Shown here: positions 7,083-15,359 of the stretch, in pieces
Layout of the letters: each line of letters begins with the position of its first letter
How positions within the stretch are numbered: the first letter of the stretch is position 1
DNA from: Lactimicrobium massiliense
GTDB lineage: Bacteria; Bacillota_I; Bacilli_A; Erysipelotrichales; Erysipelotrichaceae
Direction of reading: 5' to 3'
Length of the DNA: 64,000 nucleotides
NCBI RefSeq assembly: GCF_900343155.1
Contig: NZ_OUNG01000001.1
Location: 372,001 to 436,000 of the forward strand
Notes under the pieces: generated by a model
Told to the model about the DNA's origin: nothing
Databases searched by the model: none
Seen by the model: the letters and a program-made list of their open reading frames with translations, nothing else
Translations under genes and position numbers: made by a program

Positions 7083-9155
7083 TTACTTTGCACTCTTCGC
7101 CTTTGCCTGGGCAATGACTTCATCAGCCACTTCCTGCGGTGCAGGTTCATAGCGGTCAAATTCCAGTACATAGGTGCCTCTGCCCTGCGTCATGGACCGC
7201 AGCTCATTGGCATACATCTGCACTTCTCTCAGCGGTACTTCACCATTAATGACCTGATCGCCGTCATCATTGGAGCCCACATCCAGAATGGAGCCGCGGC
7301 GCTTGGTCAGATCACCAATCAATGTACCAGTGTATTCCTCTGGTGCTGTGATTGTAATTTCACCGATTGGTTCCAGCAATACCGGCTTTGCCTTTGGCAT
7401 GCCAGCGTTATAGGCAAGTCTGGCAGCTTCCTTGAAGGCAGCTTCCTTGGAATCTACCGGATGATAAGAGCCATCATACAATGTTGCCTTGACACCAACA
7501 ACCTTATATCCGGCAAGCACACCTTTCTGCATGCATTCTCTGAGTCCCTGCTCAACCGGCGGGAAGAACTGCTTCGGCACTGCACCGCCGAAGACATCCT
7601 CGGCAAATACCATATCCTCTGAATCGGTCGGTTCAAACTTGACCCATACATCACCAAACATACCTGCACCGCCATTCTGCTTCTTATAGCGGCCCTGCGC
7701 CTCAGCTGTGGCAGTAATGGTTTCACGATACTGAATCGTCGGTGTTGTCAAGGAAACATCTACCTTATACTTGGATTTCAGCTTGGCACAGATCAGAGAA
7801 ATGTGCTGGTCGCCCAGTCCATAGAGTACCTGTTCATGTGTTTCTTCATTGTTGACAAGACGGACGGTTGGATCTTCCTGTTCCATGTTGCGGATACCAA
7901 CCGACATCTTGTCTTCATCGGCCTTGGTCTTCGGCCAGATGGCATAGCCAAGCATCGGCTGCGGATATTCAATGCCATCATAGGAAACAACACGGCTGCG
8001 CGTGCACAGTGTATCGTTCGTCTGGGTTGAGGCAAGCTTGGTCACCGCACCAATATCACCGGTAAACAGCTTGCCAAGACCAATCTGATACTTGCCATTG
8101 ACGGCATAAATCTGACCGATCTTTTCGGTAACTTCACGGGTGGAGTTATAAACTTCAGAATCAGAGTTGAGCACACCGGACATCACCTTGAGGTAGGAGA
8201 TTCTGCCAACAAATGGATCAATGACCGTCTTGAAGACAAATGCACTGAGTGCTTCCTGTTCATTGGTCTCCATGGCAATGGTGCCGCCGCGCTGGCTGTT
8301 GGCATCAATATGGCCCTTCTCTGCATAGCTCGGGAAGTATTCGGTAATCAGATCCATCAGTCTTTCAATACCGGTCTGCTGGACAGCAGAACCTGAATAA
8401 ACCGGACGGATATCACCAGAACGGACACCAATTCTCAAACCTTTGGCAAGCTCATGTTCATCGAATTCTTCCCCATTGGAGAACTTCTCCAGCAGGTCAT
8501 CATCCGTCATGGCAATCGCTTCGGCAATCTCGCCATAGTACTCTTCCACCTTGTCCGCAAGCTCTTCCGGAACCGGCTGGGCCTGGGTGCGGTTGTCATG
8601 GTACCATGCCTTCTTACGCAGAATATTGACCGAGCCAATATTCTTGCCATCTTTCATGATCGGCATTTCAAACGGAATGACAGAATTGCCGAACTTCTCT
8701 CTTAATTCTGAGAGCACTTTATCAAAATCAGCGTTTTCATCGTCCATCTTGTTCACAAAGAAGATAGTTGGCAGCTTCTGTTTCAGACTGGCTTTCTTCC
8801 AGGCACGCTCTGTACCAGGCTCCACACCTTCTTTGCCATTGACAACAATCAGCGCATTATCCCCTACATACAATCCGGTCTCTTCCTCACCCGCATAATC
8901 CATATAGCCCGGAGTATCAATGAAGTTGATCTTGCGGTCCTTCCATTCGACCGGTGCAAGATGGGCATAGCACGATGTACCGCGCTTGCCTTCTTCCGGA
9001 TCGAAATCGAGGACGCTTGTGCCGTCATGGTTCTTGCCAAACTTCGAAATCAGTTTTGTAAAGTACATGCAGGCTTCGATGACGGCTGTCTTGCCAGAGC
9101 CAGAATGTCCAAGCACAACGACATTTCTGACATTATTCGCCAAATAGTCTTTCAT
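7083..9155 (-). CDS. EF-G-like translational GTPase (second-type EF-G paralogue)
   Basis: A 690-residue translation factor with the five-domain layout of EF-G. The GTPase motifs are GHSGSGKT at residues 16-23 (G1), DTPGYMDYAGEE (G3) and NKMDDENA (G4); domains II-V follow, including TGTLIGDLTKRRGSI from the C-terminal EF-G domain. The P-loop GHSGSGKT differs from the GHVDAGKT/GHIDAGKT of canonical EF-G and is typical of the non-canonical 'EF-G-like' paralogue found in many Bacillota. The start is set at 9155, where AGGAGGG lies upstream; the stop codon of the ankyrin gene overlaps that ribosome binding site, so the two are co-translated. It may act in ribosome recycling or stress translation; no direct evidence is visible. 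Confidence 0.88.
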   Translation of the reverse strand: MKDYLANNVRNVVVLGHSGSGKTAVIEACMYFTKLISKFGKNHDGTSVLDFDPEEGKRGTSCYAHLAPVEWKDRKINFIDTPGYMDYAGEEETGLYVGDNALIVVNGKEGVEPGTERAWKKASLKQKLPTIFFVNKMDDENADFDKVLSELREKFGNSVIPFEMPIMKDGKNIGSVNILRKKAWYHDNRTQAQPVPEELADKVEEYYGEIAEAIAMTDDDLLEKFSNGEEFDEHELAKGLRIGVRSGDIRPVYSGSAVQQTGIERLMDLITEYFPSYAEKGHIDANSQRGGTIAMETNEQEALSAFVFKTVIDPFVGRISYLKVMSGVLNSDSEVYNSTREVTEKIGQIYAVNGKYQIGLGKLFTGDIGAVTKLASTQTNDTLCTRSRVVSYDGIEYPQPMLGYAIWPKTKADEDKMSVGIRNMEQEDPTVRLVNNEETHEQVLYGLGDQHISLICAKLKSKYKVDVSLTTPTIQYRETITATAEAQGRYKKQNGGAGMFGDVWVKFEPTDSEDMVFAEDVFGGAVPKQFFPPVEQGLRECMQKGVLAGYKVVGVKATLYDGSYHPVDSKEAAFKEAARLAYNAGMPKAKPVLLEPIGEITITAPEEYTGTLIGDLTKRRGSILDVGSNDDGDQVINGEVPLREVQMYANELRSMTQGRGTYVLEFDRYEPAPQEVADEVIAQAKAKSAK

Positions 9156-9169
9156 GATCGAATGCCCTC

Positions 9170-9838
9170 CTACTTCAGCAGATCCTTCAGATCTGCAAGG
9201 CATTCTTTACGCACATAGTGAATGGCCATGTTAGCTTCATTATCTTTGATGTACTTATCTGCACCATGGTCCAGCAGTGTTTTGACAAGTTCCGGATAGC
9301 CGATATAAGCAGCCCGCATCAGAGCTGTGCAGCCGCGGTTGTCAGCCGCATTGACATCGGCACCATGCTCAATCAGGAAGGAAATGATATCACTGTTATA
9401 GGCATTGACAGCCTCCATCAGTGCAGTTCTGCCCTGTTCATCACGGGCATTGACATCAGCACCCTTGGAGACAAGATACGCAACGGTCTCACCTTCGCCC
9501 AGCAATGCGGCTCTCATCAGAGCGGTACGGCCCTTGTTGTCATGGGAATTCACATCAGCACCGGCATGCACAAGCATCCGGCAGATCTCTACATGTCCCT
9601 TTTTCGCAGCTCCCATCAGAGCTGTCTTATTATTCTTGTCACGGGCATGCGTATCGGCACCGTTATCCAGCAGAAAGCGCACAATGTCCGTATAGCCGCG
9701 CTTGGCAGAACGCATCAATGCAGTGCGTCCATCACCATTTGCCACATTGACATCTGCGCCCTTTGAGACTTCTGAGCAGACCTTGGCAAAATCGCCCTTG
9801 GCTGCTGCTTCGAAGAATTCCAGATTTGTCTGATCCAT
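9170..9838 (-). CDS. Ankyrin-repeat protein
   Basis: A 222-residue protein built almost entirely of about six ankyrin repeats of 33 residues, with recurring G-TALM-AA and GADVN cores beginning near residue 28. No signal peptide or membrane segment is visible, so it should be a cytosolic protein-binding scaffold. AGGAGG precedes the ATG. The gene lies 14 bases before the EF-G-like gene and shares its transcript, which makes that factor or a ribosome partner a candidate target; this is inference from position only. Confidence 0.9.
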   Translation of the reverse strand: MDQTNLEFFEAAAKGDFAKVCSEVSKGADVNVANGDGRTALMRSAKRGYTDIVRFLLDNGADTHARDKNNKTALMGAAKKGHVEICRMLVHAGADVNSHDNKGRTALMRAALLGEGETVAYLVSKGADVNARDEQGRTALMEAVNAYNSDIISFLIEHGADVNAADNRGCTALMRAAYIGYPELVKTLLDHGADKYIKDNEANMAIHYVRKECLADLKDLLK

Positions 9839-9878
9839 ATTCGTTTCCTCCTATTATTCATGAAGTCAAACAACCGAC

Positions 9879-9901
9879 AAAAAAGATGGACATTGTCCAT
9901 C
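9879..9901 (-). terminator. Terminator behind the 34-residue peptide gene
   Basis: The 17-bp palindrome GATGGACA-A-TGTCCATC, read on the minus strand, is followed by TTTTTT. It starts at the base after the stop codon of the small peptide gene, 41 bases upstream of the ankyrin gene start. It could also act as an attenuator for the ankyrin operon. Confidence 0.7.
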
Positions 9902-10006
9902 TCAAATGTCATATGCAAAGCAGACCGCAACCCCGCCGAAAACAACCAGGCTTTCTTCTGAGCCGGTGACTGTCGATACTGAAAAACCAGTTACTCTGTC
10001 GTCCAT
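9902..10006 (-). CDS. 34-residue peptide with its own promoter and terminator
   Basis: A short frame encodes 34 residues starting MDDRVTGFSVSTVTGSEESL and ending in a hydrophobic stretch with one Cys (about residues 21-33). It is supported by context: GGAG sits 9 bases before the ATG, a -35/-10 pair with 16-bp spacing lies upstream, and a palindromic terminator begins at its stop codon. No family is recognised. The hydrophobic tail could associate with the membrane. It may be a small regulatory or toxin-like peptide, or a leader for the ankyrin/EF-G-like operon; the sequence does not decide. Confidence 0.5.
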   Translation of the reverse strand: MDDRVTGFSVSTVTGSEESLVVFGGVAVCFAYDI

Positions 10007-10047
10007 TGTCTTTGTCTCCGATCTGTCTGCGGTGATTCTTTACCTTT

Positions 10048-10075
10048 ATTTTAACAGAACCACAGCAAACTGCAA
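10048..10075 (-). promoter_or_regulatory. Promoter of the 34-residue peptide gene
   Basis: On the minus strand TTGCAG (10070-10075) and TAAAAT (10048-10053) are separated by 16 bases, placing the transcript start about 35 bases before the peptide start codon. It may also feed the ankyrin/EF-G-like operon by read-through. Confidence 0.55.
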
Positions 10076-10220
10076 GGGCTTACATTCATGATCAAGAGTT
10101 GTTTCATAAAGGAACAAACGCCATGCTGTGATATGCTTTTCCGATCAGCTTGCATCCCTTCTAACCGTATGCTTGAAAAAAGAGGCTCTTGTCATCTCTG
10201 TCGCCGCAATCAATGCGCAT

Positions 10221-10252
10221 GGAAAACTGATTTTCAATTTTTGACAATCAGT
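10221..10252 (-). terminator. Terminator of the ABC exporter operon
   Basis: On the minus strand ACTGATT-g-TCAA, a 3-base loop and TTGA-a-AATCAGT form a stem with one mismatch, followed by TTTTCC. It begins 4 bases after the last permease gene. Confidence 0.65.
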
Positions 10253-10256
10253 GATT

Positions 10257-11057
10257 TTAGTACCGTTCCCAGCCGCCGGTCCGATAGTTATGTCTTTCAA
10301 TCTTTTTGACAAGAAATGATGTTGCCAGAATCAGTATAAGATGAATCAGGATAAAGCCTGCTGCGTGGAAGGATGGCTGATAGGATTGCAGCAGGATATG
10401 ACGGAAGAGTTCGATCAGGTAGGCTGAGGGGAAGATGCTTGCGGCAAACAGAAGGATGTGCGGCAGGGCAGCGATGGGAAAGCTTGTCCCGCTGAGCAGG
10501 CTCATAGGTTTGTCACAGAGGATGAAGACGGCATTGGAGTCACGTGAGAAAAGAAACAGTGTTGTTATGAAACCTCCCCAGATGGTGCTGGACAGGATCA
10601 ATATGATATAGCCCAATAAGAGATATGCAATACTGGAGAGTGAGAATCTGTCATAGATAAGAAAAATGGCAAAGGAGAATACTGTCAGCATCCACGTATT
10701 AAAGACAACAGCTCCAAATGAGCGTCCATAGACGAAAGCGTTGCGGTCAGCCGGGCTCAGGAAGATCTTTTCCAGCGTACCATTGATTCTATCATAGCGG
10801 ATCTGTCCGGCACTTTGCACAACAGACCAGTAGCAGTTATAGACCAGACCGCCGCACAGCAGGAAAACAAAAAGTTCTGCTTTGCTGGAAATACCATATA
10901 CACTCAGTTTGTCGGCTTGGAATGACTGGTACGTAAAGTAACTGATGGCACACGACAGGATCGGCCACAGGACCAGTGTGACCAGGGCAGAGAAGCGGCC
11001 AAAGAAATTGCGGCGCTGACTGGCAAATTCACCAATGAAAACTCTGAAGAACTTCAT
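10257..11057 (-). CDS. ABC-2 type transporter permease
   Basis: A 266-residue integral membrane protein with about six membrane segments and the layout of ABC-2 export permeases; an N-terminal helix-rich region is followed by hydrophobic blocks near residues 25-45, 60-80, 105-130, 140-165, 175-200 and 230-250. Its start overlaps the stop of the ATPase gene by 4 bases. With the ATPase and the other permease it should form a heterodimeric exporter. Cargo is not evident; the radical-SAM remnant upstream suggests a modified peptide, by inference. Confidence 0.85.
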   Translation of the reverse strand: MKFFRVFIGEFASQRRNFFGRFSALVTLVLWPILSCAISYFTYQSFQADKLSVYGISSKAELFVFLLCGGLVYNCYWSVVQSAGQIRYDRINGTLEKIFLSPADRNAFVYGRSFGAVVFNTWMLTVFSFAIFLIYDRFSLSSIAYLLLGYIILILSSTIWGGFITTLFLFSRDSNAVFILCDKPMSLLSGTSFPIAALPHILLFAASIFPSAYLIELFRHILLQSYQPSFHAAGFILIHLILILATSFLVKKIERHNYRTGGWERY

Positions 11058-12010
11058 GATGCTTTTTCCTTGGAAATAATCTGCATGATGCAGTCTTCCA
11101 GACTGGCTTCCTGCTGGTGGAATCCGTTGATTCTGATGTGATTGTCTTCAGCCAGTGCAAACAGCTGTGGAACAATATTTGCTTTGGACTTGAGACTGAC
11201 AAGATTCTTATTCTGTGAGAAGGTGCAGTCCAGCTGTGGCAGCATTGTGACCAGCTTATCAGCATCGCTTGTTTCCAGAGTGTATTCATAGAATTCTGTG
11301 AATTTCTGCTTTAACTGATCGATCGTACCTTCGGCTGCTTTCTCGCCATGGTCAATGACATAGACATAGTCGCAAAGTTCTTCAGCTTCTTTCATGTAGT
11401 GAGTGGAGAGAATCACAGCCATGTTTTCCTGTCTGGAAAGCTGTCGGATATACTGGCGCAGATTCTGGGCAATGGCAATATCAAGCCCCAGAGTTGGTTC
11501 ATCCATGAACAGGTAGGAGGGATCATTGATGATGCCGCGGGCAATCTGCAGACGCTGCTTCATGCCTTTGGAGTATGTTTCGACCAGCTGATCTGCATTG
11601 TCAAGGAGCCCGACAATCCGCAGACACTCCTCGATTCTTACTCTGGCATTGCCAATCCCATACAGAGAGGCAAAATATTCCAGGTTCTCTCTGCCGGTTA
11701 ATCTCCAGTACAGGCTTCTTTCACCACCTGAGATCAGATTGATCTTCTCTTTGATCCTGCGCAGGTTTTTCTCACAATAATCTAGATCATCGAGTTTAAT
11801 CGTTCCACTGGTAGGAGCCAGCAGTGTTGCCAGCATCTTAATGGTGGTTGTTTTACCGGCGCCATTGACACCAAGAATGCCTGTGATTTTTCCTTTTTCA
11901 ATGCTGAGATCCAGATTTTTCACGGCTTCCTTCTTCTCGGTATGGTGGCGGAAGCCTTTATCTTTGACTTTCAATTCATATGTTTTTGATAAGCTTACTG
12001 CCTGTATCAT
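11054..12010 (-). CDS. ABC transporter ATP-binding protein
   Basis: A 318-residue ATPase that powers the neighbouring ABC-2 permeases. Walker A is GVNGAGKTT near residue 47, the signature is YSKGMKQRL near 146, Walker B is LFMDEPTLGLD near 166, and the H-loop is LSTHY. The C-terminal hundred residues form the extra regulatory domain seen in DrrA/NatA-type exporters. It lies 12 bases after the first permease gene and overlaps the second, so all three are one operon. Confidence 0.92.
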   Translation of the reverse strand: MIQAVSLSKTYELKVKDKGFRHHTEKKEAVKNLDLSIEKGKITGILGVNGAGKTTTIKMLATLLAPTSGTIKLDDLDYCEKNLRRIKEKINLISGGERSLYWRLTGRENLEYFASLYGIGNARVRIEECLRIVGLLDNADQLVETYSKGMKQRLQIARGIINDPSYLFMDEPTLGLDIAIAQNLRQYIRQLSRQENMAVILSTHYMKEAEELCDYVYVIDHGEKAAEGTIDQLKQKFTEFYEYTLETSDADKLVTMLPQLDCTFSQNKNLVSLKSKANIVPQLFALAEDNHIRINGFHQQEASLEDCIMQIISKEKAS

Positions 12011-12022
12011 ACGTGCATTACC

Positions 12023-12877
12023 TCACATCAATACCTTTTCCACAAGAATTTTCCTGACTTTTCTTTCATACCAGAAATAACCGATCACAAAGTAAAACAG
12101 GCTCAGCAGAATAATCGGCCAGATCAGATATGCGCTTTCTGCCAGCGATGCTTTTTCAATCGCAAGAGCACGGAACAGTTTGATCAGATAAGTGACTGGC
12201 ATCACATAAGAAATGCTGCGCAGGATGCCTGGCATGTAGGCGGGCGGAAAGAAAATGCCGCTGAACAGACTGATGAAAAGAGACAATGTGCTTTCGGTCA
12301 GGTACGTGTCCTTGAAATAGATGATCCATGTGCTCAGGAAGATAGAGACACTGAAACCGCTGATTATCAGCAGAACAAATACGACAAGCAAAGCACCAGG
12401 TGATAACAACAGGCCGCGCACCCCAAGCAGTAAGCCAAGCAGCCAGATGACCAGTGCTTGTCCTATTGCCTGCAGCAGAGTTTCAATGAAAGCACCAATG
12501 AAAAACAACATTGTCGAGGATGGCGAAATCAGAAAGTGATTGAACGTTCCTTCATGAATATCATTTAGAATGGCGTAGCCGGTGCTCATCAGAGAAGAAA
12601 AGACAAAGACGCCCATCATCTGACCGGCAATCAGATAACTCACATAGTCAGAAGTATTTGCATAGGACACAAAGCTGTCAGAAACATTGCCATGATAGAT
12701 GAAGTAATAAATAAACAATGGCAGCATCACTGAAAGAATGGCATTGATCACATTCTCAAACAGCATACTCCATGGATATGCACGATATTTTTGCAAAGTG
12801 CGGTCAACAATCACATTCCGGATGATATGGAGATTTGTCTTCAGCCGATGATCATTTCTGGTTTCATGTTTTTCCAT
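12023..12877 (-). CDS. ABC-2 type transporter permease
   Basis: A 284-residue membrane protein of the ABC-2 family with about six hydrophobic segments, partner of the permease at 10257-11057. The longer frame adds 12 residues at the N-terminus; the ATG at 12877 (MEKHETRN) is preferred, although its ribosome binding site is weak (GTGGA). The start lies inside the 3' end of the radical-SAM fragment, 37 bases before its stop, which indicates translational coupling in the ancestral operon. It heads the surviving three-gene exporter unit. Confidence 0.8.
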   Translation of the reverse strand: MEKHETRNDHRLKTNLHIIRNVIVDRTLQKYRAYPWSMLFENVINAILSVMLPLFIYYFIYHGNVSDSFVSYANTSDYVSYLIAGQMMGVFVFSSLMSTGYAILNDIHEGTFNHFLISPSSTMLFFIGAFIETLLQAIGQALVIWLLGLLLGVRGLLLSPGALLVVFVLLIISGFSVSIFLSTWIIYFKDTYLTESTLSLFISLFSGIFFPPAYMPGILRSISYVMPVTYLIKLFRALAIEKASLAESAYLIWPIILLSLFYFVIGYFWYERKVRKILVEKVLM

Positions 12878-13146
12878 ATCATCCACTTTAGTGCTTTCAG
12901 AGCAAAATGACAATAAGCTTTATCCGGTTTCCAAATAGTCCCGTTTATCATGTCGGCATTACGCGGACAGCCTCCACCGCAGGTTGCAAGGGCGGGACAA
13001 TTTTGGCAGTCTTCAAGATTTAGAGGAGACCGCAAACTCCACTCTTTGAAAATCTCATTTTTATCGGGTAAAAAAGATTTTTCAAAAACTGTATGCTCAA
13101 AAGTTTTTCTGCTCCCCATATAGCCTTGGCAAATTCCAACTTGCAA
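12841..13146 (-). pseudogene. Radical SAM protein remnant (C-terminal SPASM domain)
   Basis: About 95 residues resemble the C-terminal SPASM domain of peptide-modifying radical SAM enzymes, with cysteines CQNCPALATCGGGCPRN and a later YCHF that would bind auxiliary Fe-S clusters. The catalytic CxxxCxxC core is missing: a stop codon lies directly upstream in frame and the adjacent sequence belongs to a relaxase fragment. The gene is therefore 5'-truncated. Its 3' end overlaps the first exporter gene, so it probably was the maturase of a ribosomally made peptide exported by those genes. Confidence 0.75.
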
Positions 13147-13199
13147 TCAGGAATTCTTCTGCAGCCGTCTCCGGCTGACACGCATATGCCGTAATCAGC

Positions 13200-13313
13200 T
13201 TCTCCGTCTTCCGTCTTTTCCGGATTTTGTGAATATTCAATCCGCTCATGCATGCTTGCGAATGCGCCTTTACTCTTGTTCACATGCAGAGCGATCAGTC
13301 TTGTTGCTGCCAT
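13200..13313 (-). pseudogene. Relaxase N-terminal fragment (conjugative element remnant)
   Basis: The first 38 residues, starting MAATRLIALHVNKSKG and including YSQNPEKTEDGE, match the conserved N-terminus of MobA/VirD2-type relaxases carried by Tn5252-like and clostridial conjugative transposons. A strong AGGAGG precedes the ATG. After about residue 38 the similarity ends; the frame runs on to 13020 but that part overlaps the radical-SAM remnant in another frame and is probably not meaningful. This is the debris of an integrated conjugative element deleted by recombination. Confidence 0.7.
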
Positions 13314-13330
13314 TTTTCCTCCTGATCAAT

Positions 13331-13361
13331 AAAACAAGATCACCTTTGGTGACTTTGTTTT
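13331..13361 (-). terminator. Terminator-like stem-loop before the relaxase fragment
   Basis: AAAACAA and TCACC pair with GGTGA and TTGTTTT around a 3-base loop, with a 2-bp internal mismatch. On the minus strand it is followed by an AT-rich run and starts 14 bases beyond the stop of the orphan frame at 13375-13581. Confidence 0.55.
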
Positions 13362-13374
13362 ATAAAATAGTGGA

Positions 13375-13581
13375 TTATTTATTTTCTTCTAAGGGGATAA
13401 TCTCGTAAACGGCAATCACGCCATTACTAATATCACTATCTTCTTTCAAATAGCAAGCTTTGATTGTATCTCCGATTTGCGCTCTTTTTACATACTCAAC
13501 TGTATTAAGTTCTCCTAAATCCTCTGTGTCAATGGCAATACTTTGATGCCAGCAGGGAATTCTCATGACCTCTGGGTACAT
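13375..13581 (-). pseudogene. Orphan C-terminal fragment behind an ISL3 scar
   Basis: A 68-codon frame whose first dozen codons lie in the ISL3 remnant (13543-13607) read backwards. Only the part from about residue 14 on, starting IAIDTEDLGELNTVEYVKRA and ending IIPLEENK, is native; it looks like the acidic C-terminal part of a small soluble protein of unknown family. No good ribosome binding site is available because the original 5' end was replaced by IS DNA. It is probably not expressed as a meaningful product. Confidence 0.4.
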
Positions 13582-13607
13582 CTATCAACAGGAATTAGGA
13601 CTGAACC
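13543..13607 (+). mobile_element. 65-bp ISL3 end remnant
   Basis: This segment is almost identical (one mismatch over 65 bases) to the transposase-3' end of the complete ISL3 element, read as the complement of 4562-4626. It stops exactly at the element's terminal GGACTGAACC. It preserves the last codons of the transposase and the inverted repeat. The rest of the element is gone, so this marks the edge of a deletion. Confidence 0.9.
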
Positions 13608-13773
13608 TTTTTATTAGCAAGGAAATTTGTCTGTTGCATTGCATTAAATAGGTTTGAACTCGGGTAATGATATTCGGTTGGTTATAGCATGAAAGAATCA
13701 AAAAGAGCCCTCACTATGCCTTACAACAAATATTCGCTGTCAGGCAAAGATCTGTCATTTTTTGAAACTGATC

Positions 13774-14640
13774 TTATTTTCTTTCAACTGTCACAATCGG
13801 ATACGGGATCTCAATTCCTCTCTGATTGAATTCTTTCAGGATGCCTTCCCTGACAATTGGCGCAACCGTAAAGTAGGCACCGAAGCTTTCCACATGAATT
13901 GGAAACTTGATCTCAATGGCAGAATCCTGGAAAGCATTGACTTGCACAGGTACAAAAGGCTCACTTTTGTCCGTACGGCCGTCAATGATGCCAGGCGTAT
14001 TGGCCAGCACATGGCAGATGGCTTCCTTGACCGCATCAATATCGGAATCATAGGCAACCCCGATCAGTTCATAGTGGGTGTAGTCCGTCTGGCCAAACGT
14101 GCGGTTTTCAAGAATACAGCTGTTCATCATGCTGTTGGGGATCATGATCTGCGTATTTTCTACGGTTGTCAATGTTGTGTGGCGCAGGCTGATGCCGGTC
14201 ACTGTACCGGCAACATTTTTCTCCGGCAGAGAAATGTTATCCCCTACCTTGAATGGATGGTACAGAGCCACAAAGAAGCCTGCGATGTAGTTGCCAAAGG
14301 TTTCCTGGGCAGCCAGGGATACTGCAACAGCCAGAATCGAGGCACTGCCAACTGCCAAATTGCCTAATCCTTTCAAAGGAATGATATCCGAGAGAACCGA
14401 GAAGGCACATAGAATATAGACAATCGTTTTGATGGTTTTGGCAAGATACTGCAGGATCAGCTGGTTGCTTGTATCTTCTCTGCGGCTCTGGTGTTCCAGG
14501 CCTCTGCGCAACAGATGAACAACTATTTTGGCTGCCAGAAATATCAGGCCGGCATGAATCAGAAACAGAAACAAGCCGTTTTGAAACAGATTATTGCCAA
14601 ATGTCCAGATACCCTGAGATGTGTTTGTGATCTCTTCCAT
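13774..14640 (-). CDS. mscS: Small-conductance mechanosensitive channel (MscS family)
   Basis: A 288-residue channel that opens under membrane tension to release solutes in osmotic downshock. Three membrane segments are visible near residues 22-45, 68-92 and 95-125; the last, glycine/alanine-rich segment (VGSASILAVAVSLAAQ) is the pore-lining TM3, followed by the conserved GNYIAG and the beta domain with FKVGD and PNS. Length matches E. coli MscS. AGGAGG precedes the ATG, 8 bases after the YgjP-type gene, so it ends a four-gene operon. Confidence 0.93.
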   Translation of the reverse strand: MEEITNTSQGIWTFGNNLFQNGLFLFLIHAGLIFLAAKIVVHLLRRGLEHQSRREDTSNQLILQYLAKTIKTIVYILCAFSVLSDIIPLKGLGNLAVGSASILAVAVSLAAQETFGNYIAGFFVALYHPFKVGDNISLPEKNVAGTVTGISLRHTTLTTVENTQIMIPNSMMNSCILENRTFGQTDYTHYELIGVAYDSDIDAVKEAICHVLANTPGIIDGRTDKSEPFVPVQVNAFQDSAIEIKFPIHVESFGAYFTVAPIVREGILKEFNQRGIEIPYPIVTVERK

Positions 14641-14648
14641 AGATCCTC

Positions 14649-15359
14649 CTATTTCAGTTTGTCACTGGCTGATTTCCAGTCTGGCATATAGGATGCGACA
14701 GTCTGGTAGAACTTGGCAGGATGTCCTGGTACCAGCAGATGTACATATTCATGCAGCAGAACATACTGCAGACATTCATACGGATAATGCATCAGACGTA
14801 CATTCATAGAAATATGATTCCTTGCCGGTGTGCAGGATCCCCAGCGGGAACGCATGCTGCGGATCGTGATGGCAGGATGTGGGAAACCATGGGCATCACA
14901 GATGATCCTGTCCCACTGCACCCGTTCCTTTGCGATCGCCATCTTCAGCTGCTCTCTGGCATAGCGCTCATATAGCAGTGACAAATGTCCGCCAGCATCA
15001 TCATTTGTATAGAATGTGAAAATGCCATCCTGTATGCACACTTTCTCACGCTTTGCCGGCATGACATGGATTGGATAAGCTTTGCCAAGCCAGGTAACCA
15101 TGCCTGCTTGTCCAGATGCTTCTTTGCTCTGTTTCTTTTTTGCATGATGGGAAGCTTTCAGGATCCACTCCTGTTTTTCGTTGAGAAAGGCCTCCACCTG
15201 TGCCTGGGACATGAACACGGGCACGCTGATGGCAAGGCTGCCATCCTCCTGGATGCGCAGGTACAGATTGCGGATCCGTTTTCTTGTCACTGCAGCAGGA
15301 ATGGTTTCCTCATTGATCTGTATCGTGATGTGCTGCGGTATAGACGTGGCCCTTGTCAT
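14649..15359 (-). CDS. YgjP-type (DUF45) zinc metallopeptidase-like protein
   Basis: A 236-residue protein of the YgjP/WLM-like M48-related family. The zinc-binding motif is HEYVHLLVPGHP near residue 190, preceded by the family hallmark MRSRWGSCTPARNHISMN. The role is unclear; relatives are found beside restriction or tRNA-modification genes. The start is placed at the second of two adjacent ATGs (15359), 6 bases after GGAGG, giving a 50-base overlap with the ttcA-like gene; the longer frame upstream has no ribosome binding site. It shares an operon with the sulfur-transfer genes. Confidence 0.88.
   Translation of the reverse strand: MTRATSIPQHITIQINEETIPAAVTRKRIRNLYLRIQEDGSLAISVPVFMSQAQVEAFLNEKQEWILKASHHAKKKQSKEASGQAGMVTWLGKAYPIHVMPAKREKVCIQDGIFTFYTNDDAGGHLSLLYERYAREQLKMAIAKERVQWDRIICDAHGFPHPAITIRSMRSRWGSCTPARNHISMNVRLMHYPYECLQYVLLHEYVHLLVPGHPAKFYQTVASYMPDWKSASDKLK

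Noticed and set aside
9906-10309. Two plus-strand frames of 61-73 codons
   Set aside because: They are antisense to the small peptide gene and its promoter and lack start signals.
13020-13199. Downstream part of the relaxase-fragment frame as a real domain
   Set aside because: The similarity to relaxases ends near residue 38; the rest overlaps the SPASM fragment in another frame and has no recognisable motif.
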